Source: Symsagittifera roscoffensis (lineage: Eukaryota > Xenacoelomorpha > Acoela > Convolutidae). From it: a DNA stretch of 64,000 nt. Both the position numbers and the translations under genes were made by a program. Shown here in pieces: positions 57,047 through 64,000 of this stretch (position 1 is its first letter; each line of letters opens with the position of its first letter). The notes beneath the pieces are model-generated. The model searched no databases. It was given only the letters and a program-made list of their open reading frames with translations, and had not been told where the DNA came from. The DNA lies in NCBI RefSeq assembly GCF_963678635.1, contig NC_087071.1:28305325-28369324 (forward strand), given 5' to 3'.

Positions 57047-59652
57047 AATTATTAATTTTTCTCCAACTCCCTTTTCTAGTAACCTCAAATCAAAACATAA
57101 ACCCTTCCCCTCGTACAGGACCACAAGATTTATTAGTAACACATTACGATTGCGAAGAAAATGAACAAAAAACACTACACAAATATGCAATAAATCAAGT
57201 ATCACAATGTGAAACAGAACCACAAGCTATAGAAACCACAGATATAATAGCAACACTCTATTCCAAAGCCCGAGCAACAACAGTTACAGGTTATAAATTC
57301 ACAGCGACATTTTCCGAAAAGAAAGTACATTGTTCACAAGTCTCGAACGGAAACAAAAACCGACTTGACCATGAATCATTCTATCAAAGTAATATAGAAC
57401 GTCTTTTACATCTCAATCCCGACGATTGTAAAAATGAATTACTTAGACTAAACATCACACAAAATAAAAACTCCCAAAGAAAATTAGTTAATTTTCAAGT
57501 TTTTTCAGACTCTGTACATCAATCACAACTTGAAAGACACCAAGGACATATAAAACTAGACGAAAAATACCCGTATAACGGCGCACACGGACGATTAACC
57601 TATGACCTACATGATAAACATTGGATACCACACATTGGTATAAATAACCCATCAAACTGCAAAGCAGACACGAAAAATAAAGGATACCAAGAAATAATGT
57701 TTTTCGATTGGAAAATACAACTCGAAAAAATACAACTCACACGAGATTTATCTGATAATACAATGATCTATCAAGGAATCCGACTACCTTGTAAAAATGA
57801 TCAAGGATATTGCGACCCTACAACGAGAACACAAGCAACAATTGTTTGGTTCCCCGAAGATACATGTACAACATTTCAAGTAGCAAAAATACACGCTCGT
57901 ATGATAAAATTTCACGAAAAATATTTTATACAATCAATTCCATATGAACAAGTCCATCCATCACGCAAACTAAGTTCCGATATTAGAAACATAGACAATA
58001 TAGAAAATAAATTGACACGATTTCAAATATATCAAGAAACAGAACTTGCATGTAAATACAGGAATCCACTTCACAGAACACAATACTCTGAAATATTAGT
58101 TGAATACGAAAAAGGATTCGACATGACCACTGGAAAAGTAAAAATCGACCCATATGCCACAGGTCATCCTCTAAACGAAGGAACATCCTATATACCAGTT
58201 AATTTTGAAAAAAGTAACGGACAACCTGGTGGACATCTAAAACCTTATGACACCAGAAGCACACGCTTACAAGAATTATCACTAATGAATACTACATATT
58301 TCGGTAATATCCACTATGATATTCATTTGGATATGAAACTAGACTATACAATTAGCCGCATTTTTCAAGAAATGTCACTCTCCGAATTAGAAACACTACA
58401 CCAACTATGCGAATTAGAACGAACACAAATATTACAATCACTTGCACTAGCAGTATTAAAAATACCCTACGCAGGATACTTATTATCAGGAAATAGATCA
58501 AATTTTTTAGACTATGAAGGAAACATCTTATGGTTTTATACTTGTACCAAAAAAGTATCACCACTATACGTTTTTGAAGATAAACGATGTTATAAAAGAA
58601 TCCCTATCTTTTATAAGAATAAAGTACATTTCGTGGATACACTTTCACGAAGAACCTATTTCTGGGATACCGCAGTCCCATGTGGATCAGAAAACAGCCA
58701 CAATGTAGTACAACTAAACCCTGATGAAAATAAATATTATCTTCTCACTCCATATCCCACATTAATGCAATCACTCAAAAAATTTTCACCAGAAAGCATT
58801 CGCGCTATCGCTCGAAACCCAAATATAGACTTACAATCAATAGGAATATACTCAAAATCGGATATTCAACATCACATTAGAACACAACAATTCCAAGAAT
58901 TATTAACACAAATGGACACAATACAAAGACAATCAATTGACCAAAACTTACGCAAACTTGCAGAAACCGCAGGTTTTGCCGATATCTACACACAAGACTA
59001 TAGCGGATATTTTAAAGACATTAAAGATTATATATATCTAAACGGCGAAAAATACCGTCCCCAAGATATATCACCAATTAACATTTTTAGCTTTGTTACA
59101 CTCAAAAATGAGATCCTAGATTTTCTAGGATGGCCCTACTACATCTTAGAAAAATTGACTATTTTATACGCAATGTTTAACTTTATTGGATTTCTTTTCT
59201 CACTCTTAAAAGGAATCTACAATACATGTGCTATACACACACAAGTAAACAGACAAGCAAGCGTAGCACGCATACTCTTTGCAGGATTTTTTGGAATTTT
59301 TTCCACATCTATAAACAAAATTCTTTTAGACGCACAAATAAAAGAATATAACACAAAAATAACAACACGACAAAATACATACGACGAAGAACATAACAAT
59401 GTCGACACACAGCCAACGGCACCACAACTACCACCCCTACCAAATAATCATCCACTATCCCTAGTCCCACGAAATTTTCGAAATTTAGCAATCACACATA
59501 ATCCAAATTTTCGACTCAATACATCACAAAGTCCCGTCCAACATATAATGACACACCAGTCACAAGATGATAATACTTATGAACAAATTATTGAACAACC
59601 CCATACCACCGCTTTTCAGTCTCAAAATAATAATTTTTTTAGCCCACGATGA
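57034..59652 (+). CDS. env: Envelope-like glycoprotein, 872 aa
   Basis: A signal peptide (LKLLIFLQLPFLVTS) is followed by a cysteine-bearing ectodomain: THYDCEENEQ near residue 38, GYCDPTTRTQATIVW near 268 and KRCYKRIPIFY near 514. One strong membrane segment is at about 706-732 (LTILYAMFNFIGFLFSLL), a second hydrophobic stretch is at about 745-768, and the tail is hydrophilic. By layout it is a membrane-fusion glycoprotein captured by the element. The spacing of YDC, GYC...W and CY..IP marks reminds me of glycoproteins of chuvirus-like negative-strand RNA viruses. That assignment is from memory of pattern only and is not verified. The frame is intact. Confidence 0.75.
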   Translation: MYILKLLIFLQLPFLVTSNQNINPSPRTGPQDLLVTHYDCEENEQKTLHKYAINQVSQCETEPQAIETTDIIATLYSKARATTVTGYKFTATFSEKKVHCSQVSNGNKNRLDHESFYQSNIERLLHLNPDDCKNELLRLNITQNKNSQRKLVNFQVFSDSVHQSQLERHQGHIKLDEKYPYNGAHGRLTYDLHDKHWIPHIGINNPSNCKADTKNKGYQEIMFFDWKIQLEKIQLTRDLSDNTMIYQGIRLPCKNDQGYCDPTTRTQATIVWFPEDTCTTFQVAKIHARMIKFHEKYFIQSIPYEQVHPSRKLSSDIRNIDNIENKLTRFQIYQETELACKYRNPLHRTQYSEILVEYEKGFDMTTGKVKIDPYATGHPLNEGTSYIPVNFEKSNGQPGGHLKPYDTRSTRLQELSLMNTTYFGNIHYDIHLDMKLDYTISRIFQEMSLSELETLHQLCELERTQILQSLALAVLKIPYAGYLLSGNRSNFLDYEGNILWFYTCTKKVSPLYVFEDKRCYKRIPIFYKNKVHFVDTLSRRTYFWDTAVPCGSENSHNVVQLNPDENKYYLLTPYPTLMQSLKKFSPESIRAIARNPNIDLQSIGIYSKSDIQHHIRTQQFQELLTQMDTIQRQSIDQNLRKLAETAGFADIYTQDYSGYFKDIKDYIYLNGEKYRPQDISPINIFSFVTLKNEILDFLGWPYYILEKLTILYAMFNFIGFLFSLLKGIYNTCAIHTQVNRQASVARILFAGFFGIFSTSINKILLDAQIKEYNTKITTRQNTYDEEHNNVDTQPTAPQLPPLPNNHPLSLVPRNFRNLAITHNPNFRLNTSQSPVQHIMTHQSQDDNTYEQIIEQPHTTAFQSQNNNFFSPR

Positions 59653-61466
59653 GCCGCCAACTTGGATCACTACACCGATCAAATTCCCATCCAACCAATC
59701 TTACCTCTTCAATCCCAATCATACCACTTTTTGCTTTTCCGCCACCCGATTTTCCATCTAGCAATGTAACATCAGGCATGAATTCCGACACTAACTCACA
59801 TATTTCAGTTTTATACTCCATCTCGCAGCTAAATAACCCGAATATTGAAACCCCCGATGAATTTGCCGACTCAGAACCATCCCCATCCAATAATTTTCAT
59901 AACCCTTCTAATTTTTCTCAACCTCCTTTTCAACCCATATTGTCAAATAACCCTGACCCAATCACTCCGACACCCTCTTATGCTTCCCAAGTTACCCCAA
60001 CCTACTCCTCATACCAATCTGACCAATCATCTCATTCTCCAGACACCCCCCGAATCTCCCCAGAGCTAGATAATTTTATTACCCTCCAACAGCAACCCTA
60101 CCACCTTAACACCCCGACCATAAACCAAATCTCCTCCACTCCAAATTCATCAAATCCCCCTACACCCTCTTCAAATTATACTGAATCATTAACACCATCA
60201 TCCACATCCACTATATCTTCCCTAAACACTAATAGAGCTTACCGCACTTTTAAAAGAAAATTCCCCAACCATCCTTTCCCAGCAAAACCAGGAACAGCCC
60301 GTGAATACATCAACCACCCCCAGCATACTAACACTAAAGAATTTTTAGCTATCACCTTACCCTCGTTTCCACAATACACTTTAAACACCCCTCACGACGC
60401 TAACGAAACACGCAACTTTGTAGATGAATACGTTTTAATGCCCACTCTCTCTTGGACCTCATACTATCATTTCACTAACCCTCTTTGCTTACCTTTATCC
60501 AGTACTTCCATCGATATAGAACGAAACAAGGACATGCTATATCAACTCACTACACCACTAACCGCTAGACAGTTTACTTACGTTGGATATAAAAAATCAC
60601 TAAAAATACACACTGCACCTAGAGCTAATGAATATACACTAGAATACTACGATCACAACATCATTAGAGCTAACCAAGATCAATTCTTAGACGACGATCG
60701 CTTCGCTAATCCACAAATCACCGAGAAATTTTTCATCAAGACACCATATATATTTACACTAAACATCTTCGACCGCAAGTTTGATCACATTATTTCAGAA
60801 GCACTAACAGACACACAAGCATACGAAAGTTTTAAAGAACGCTTCCAAATATTTTCACTAACCTTTCATTTCCTTGCACCACACGAAAGAGATTTACACT
60901 GCTCACACGATATTATGTTGCGCACTAAACAAACCCACACATATAGTTATTATCGCTTCATCCAAAATCACTTTGACCTACACACACCCTCTAGACAACC
61001 ACACCATCGTTTTCAATTCATTAATTCCAAATACACTTCACCATTTTTCCTAAATTTCACATATTGTATTAAAGACACTAACCTCCATGGTATTCTTCGT
61101 AATTATGACCCCATAACCCAAATGTACATTTTCTGCCCCATCACCAAGACCTTCAACGCCGAAGAATCCCGACCCTTCCTTATCCCGCACGAGTTCCTAC
61201 AACCTATAGAAATCCCAATTTTAGAATTCATCCACAACACTAAATTTAACCACAAATTATATAACTTAATCCAAAACACACCTTATGAGTTTGCAGTAGG
61301 CACTGAAGAACTAACCACTATTAAGGCACTTCAATTGCTTTGGCCACTGCTTCAAACTAAAAATATCATCCGCATCTTAGCTAAACTACTAACAACTTCA
61401 GAACTAATTCACGATATCTTCCCCCACGGTTTTTTCCCCGACGACAAACAGGTAAGTATGAATTAA
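59649..61466 (+). CDS. 605-codon accessory ORF, unknown, spliced 3' end likely
   Basis: The ATG overlaps the env stop as ATGA, the arrangement used for termination-reinitiation. Residues 1-190 are low-complexity Ser/Pro/Thr/Asn. Residues 190-600 look globular and rich in aromatic residues, Thr and His (LSWTSYYHFTNPLCLPLSS, RFQIFSLTFHFLAPHERDL). No known domain is recognised. Four codons before the stop lies CAG|GTAAGT. If spliced, the protein keeps 601 residues and gains a new 16-residue end. Confidence 0.7.
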   Translation: MSRQLGSLHRSNSHPTNLTSSIPIIPLFAFPPPDFPSSNVTSGMNSDTNSHISVLYSISQLNNPNIETPDEFADSEPSPSNNFHNPSNFSQPPFQPILSNNPDPITPTPSYASQVTPTYSSYQSDQSSHSPDTPRISPELDNFITLQQQPYHLNTPTINQISSTPNSSNPPTPSSNYTESLTPSSTSTISSLNTNRAYRTFKRKFPNHPFPAKPGTAREYINHPQHTNTKEFLAITLPSFPQYTLNTPHDANETRNFVDEYVLMPTLSWTSYYHFTNPLCLPLSSTSIDIERNKDMLYQLTTPLTARQFTYVGYKKSLKIHTAPRANEYTLEYYDHNIIRANQDQFLDDDRFANPQITEKFFIKTPYIFTLNIFDRKFDHIISEALTDTQAYESFKERFQIFSLTFHFLAPHERDLHCSHDIMLRTKQTHTYSYYRFIQNHFDLHTPSRQPHHRFQFINSKYTSPFFLNFTYCIKDTNLHGILRNYDPITQMYIFCPITKTFNAEESRPFLIPHEFLQPIEIPILEFIHNTKFNHKLYNLIQNTPYEFAVGTEELTTIKALQLLWPLLQTKNIIRILAKLLTTSELIHDIFPHGFFPDDKQVSMN

Positions 61467-61528
61467 ATGATATTACTAACTAATTAAAATATTAAAAACT
61501 CACCATTCTTTATTCATGTTTTCTTTAG
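61452..61528 (+). other. 77-bp intron inside the retroelement
   Basis: Donor CAG|GTAAGTATG, a consensus branch site TACTAAC (61474-61480) and acceptor TTTTCTTTAG. All three signals are near-perfect and correctly spaced. The reading frame continues in phase 0 across it. Confidence 0.75.
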
Positions 61529-61579
61529 ATTTTTAGCCTTCATCCTAGATCATCTGAAAAATTCACAAAAGAAAAATAA
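61529..61579 (+). CDS. Downstream exon of the accessory ORF
   Basis: After splicing, 16 codons (IFSLHPRSSEKFTKEK) and TAA. It gives a basic end instead of the four codons read from the unspliced RNA. Confidence 0.5.
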   Translation: MFSLHPRSSEKFTKEK

Positions 61580-63006
61580 AAAATAGCAAACTTCTTCAAA
61601 ACTGTTTAAGACACTATTAAACTTTTGCACCAACAATTAAATAAATATAATACCAATGCAGTAAATTAATTTATAAAATTTTCCCCCACAGCAGTAAATC
61701 TAATTATGATGAAAATTTGTATCTTAAAATTCCCCCATAACTAGCAGTAAATTTCCAAATTCTATGCAGTAAATTAATAAAATGCAATTGCAGTACTAAC
61801 CTTTTGATATTTTCTTTCATTCGCACAGAAATTCTATCCACACTCGCACAGCTCGCCCACGAAGAATTGTTTAAAATAATGAATTTCAGTTTCACGTTTT
61901 CACACTCAACAACTCTAACATACAATAACATGTTTCAAACTTTCCTTTAACCCGGTTGGAAAGGAATCATATACTAAACAAAACTAACCAACGCAGCTTA
62001 CTAAATACCACAAATCATAGAATAACAGCATGACTTAGAAAAGGAAACCAACGGTACCCAAACCGGATTAACCCAGTTTAAAACTGGATAATTTATTCTT
62101 TTGAAGACTATTACAAAGTCTTAGAAAGAAATAATAAAACACAAAAAAGTCGAAAGACAAACCCATACCACAAACAATTTGCTTTTTGGAAAAAGTACAT
62201 AACCAACAAGACATAAGTAAAACCACAACAAACCCAACATAAAACGTTGTCACATAACAGGACCCCTCACAAACACCGCATGAAATCATACTCCCACTCC
62301 TGGCCTAACCCACCAGGAAAGGACGTCCTGAGCATGCTCTATAGCCGGCCTAACCCACCGCGCTACATCCACGCTTTGTGACCACACCTTTATTTTTAAT
62401 AAGAGCTACTCAAGGGTGAGTAACTCTTCAAAATAACCGAACTAAAACAAAAAGCTTTTGTGAAAACAACTAACTAAAATCATTATTAAAAAATATTAAA
62501 CTAATAAAAGTTTTATAAAATGTAAAATCACATGATGCAATATATAGATCAGAATACAACACCAAGGACGAACATCAAAAGACAAGACGACCTCACTACA
62601 CTCGAGAGAGAATGACCAACTACAATCGATATGCCGCTCACAATCACAACTCAAAGGATTTAGAGTACGACTTGACTTCGCAGAAAAGGACTTCATTGAA
62701 CTAGACCAATGACCACCTCGATGTTCAAGTATACGTACAGATCCGAGTAACCAGGCATCCCCTCCACGCACAATCTCCACGCCATTCCCAAACTAGATCA
62801 TACACAAAAGAAGTTCTCCACGCAGAACAGAAAAACCTGACATAGCCAACCATTCTGGAATCAGAATTGACTTTGTTGAAGAGACTCAGTCGTCGTCACA
62901 AGAAGAAGCGAAAGAAAATTATGATGTTCGCCAAATACCAACGTCCATCATCCACCCTTGAATTACAGAAGAACTGTTCTAAAAAACTCTGTAAAACCCG
63001 GATGGG
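61580..63006 (+). other. Long 3' untranslated region of the element
   Basis: GCAGTAAAT recurs at least four times at 61650-61780. GGCCTAACCCACC occurs twice (about 62303 and 62346), and AACCGG/CCGGTT words form possible stems near 61950-62090. The purine tract before the 3' LTR is short (GGATGGG). No ORF is supported. Confidence 0.5.
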
Positions 63007-63416
63007 TGAAACCTGATCTAAACTATATTTTATGATTGGATAAATTAAATGTTTTACCAATGTAAAGTATTTAATATTAACCAATCATGATCCATCTAAC
63101 TAACAACCCACTTATTTGTAAGTGCTGAAGTTACTTGTAATTTCAGCACCAGAGAGATTTGAATTTAACTTAGAAATTAGTTGGACTCTCCCGAGCACTT
63201 CAGCAGCCGCAATAAACCAGTATACCCTAGATCTATTGAGCCTAGCAGAGACTAGTTAAACAACCTGAGACTAGATAGTATAAGAGTAAGATTAGGATCG
63301 GTATTAGACTAAGAAGTTGCACGAATCTATCCGGCCGAAAATAAGATAGCGTGACGAGCAGACGGTGTACCCTATCCGAAATTACTCTATGAGTTATACA
63401 CTTCGGTCATAACTCA
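63007..63416 (+). repeat. 3' LTR, 410 bp
   Basis: It is the same length as the 5' LTR, with no difference found on reading. AATAAA at 63211-63216 is the likely polyadenylation signal. Confidence 0.95.
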
Positions 63417-64000
63417 AATACCTTGTGATGGATTTTTGTCGCTCGGTTTTATCTCGTTGTAGAGGGTCAAAAACGATTTGATTTATTTTTCTAGTTCTAT
63501 TTGGAATTTAATTCTTTTTGTGAACTCATCCAAGGGCAAAACCCCCTCCGAAAATTGATAAAAATATGAGACTCCCGGTAAGGTAAACCACTCTCGCTAC
63601 TCATTCGAATTTGATCATTTTGAAGTCACTAACTTTTGTTCTGGGTACGCGCACCGTTTGGGGCATAAAGGACCCGTGAATTCGGAGCCTAACATTTAAA
63701 AATGTTTCAAATTGTGAGTAGAAAAATTAAACAAAAGTTTGCCTTGCTGCGGATTTCACGTTTTTTGTTCTGTTGCAGAACTCAGTTGCATTTCAAAAAG
63801 CTCAGTTTGGCTTCAGGAAAAATTGCCTTTCACTAGGAGATCAACAAGAAACTTCGAAAAATAGAACAAATCTCATGTCAAATTTTTGAAACATATCTTC
63901 CATAAAAATTTTTGCCGGATATCAAATGTGATTTTTAGATTTTAGATTAGCCAGCGTAAAAATTAAGAACAATATTTTCTAAAAAGTGTCAATCCTAAAA
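63417..64000. other. Host DNA right of the element; nothing recognised
   Basis: It begins with the AATA target duplication (63417-63420). No minus-strand exon of the FN3 gene was found in these 584 bases. Confidence 0.6.

Larger units (their letters stand above)
48714..63416 (+). mobile_element. 14.7-kb env-bearing Ty3/gypsy-class LTR element
   Basis: Layout: LTR, primer site, short leader ORFs, reverse transcriptase and RNase H, integrase with a GPY/F motif, a small membrane ORF, a long frame lacking ATG, an envelope-like glycoprotein, a 605-codon ORF with a spliced end, a long 3' untranslated part, LTR. YLDD in the reverse transcriptase and GPY in the integrase place pol in Ty3/gypsy (Metaviridae). 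No capsid, zinc knuckle or DT/SG protease motif was seen. The plus strand is rich in A and poor in G throughout, unlike the host DNA. The element lies antisense to the FN3 gene, in an intron or at the 5' side of the exon at 48397. The identical LTRs point to a recent insertion. Confidence 0.93.

Noticed and set aside
59845..60069. 74-codon plus-strand frame inside the accessory ORF
   Set aside because: It is an overlapping low-complexity frame in Pro/Ser/Thr-rich sequence with no independent support.

Overview
This window is intron-rich nuclear DNA from an invertebrate animal. It is AT-rich, with tandem laminin/EGF-type repeats, a long fibronectin type III (FN3) receptor split into phase-1 exons, and several families of DNA and LTR transposons. 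I cannot name the species. There is a run of about 200 N at 2475-2674. No rRNA, tRNA, CRISPR or prokaryotic features were seen.

Plus strand, about 2.3-9.1 kb: the 3' part of a MEGF/Draper/SREC-like EGF-repeat receptor. It has six nearly identical 132-bp EGF units next to the assembly gap, a second EGF exon, a transmembrane exon and a short tyrosine-bearing tail with a stop at 9083-9085.

Minus strand, 48636 down to 19701: a second, convergent single-pass membrane receptor. I traced 23 exons whose phases all agree (4238 nt, at least 1411 residues). They encode about 13 FN3-like modules, two consecutive 24-nt micro-exons, a cysteine-rich module whose first half matches fibronectin type II spacing, a transmembrane helix, and a cytoplasmic tail of about 57 residues with no kinase or phosphatase. 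Two introns use GC donors. The 5' end lies beyond the window.

The introns of the FN3 gene hold most of the mobile DNA: an internally deleted hAT transposon with perfect 8-bp target duplications (45557-47452), small hAT-type MITEs, a small TA-flanked MITE family, AT-rich fold-back elements and an inverted-repeat element.

48714-63416 is a 14.7-kb Ty3/gypsy-class element inserted in the opposite orientation to the FN3 gene, 74 bp before one of its exons. Its two 410-bp LTRs are identical by eye and are flanked by AATA duplications, so it is young. It has reverse transcriptase, RNase H and integrase, but no recognisable capsid, zinc knuckle or protease. It also carries a large envelope-like glycoprotein gene and three extra ORFs: a small membrane protein, a 378-codon frame with no ATG, and a 605-codon ORF that overlaps env by ATGA and ends at a well-formed 77-bp intron. 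Together with a stop codon in read-through context and a frame change at a C7 run inside pol, this is the most unusual system in the window.
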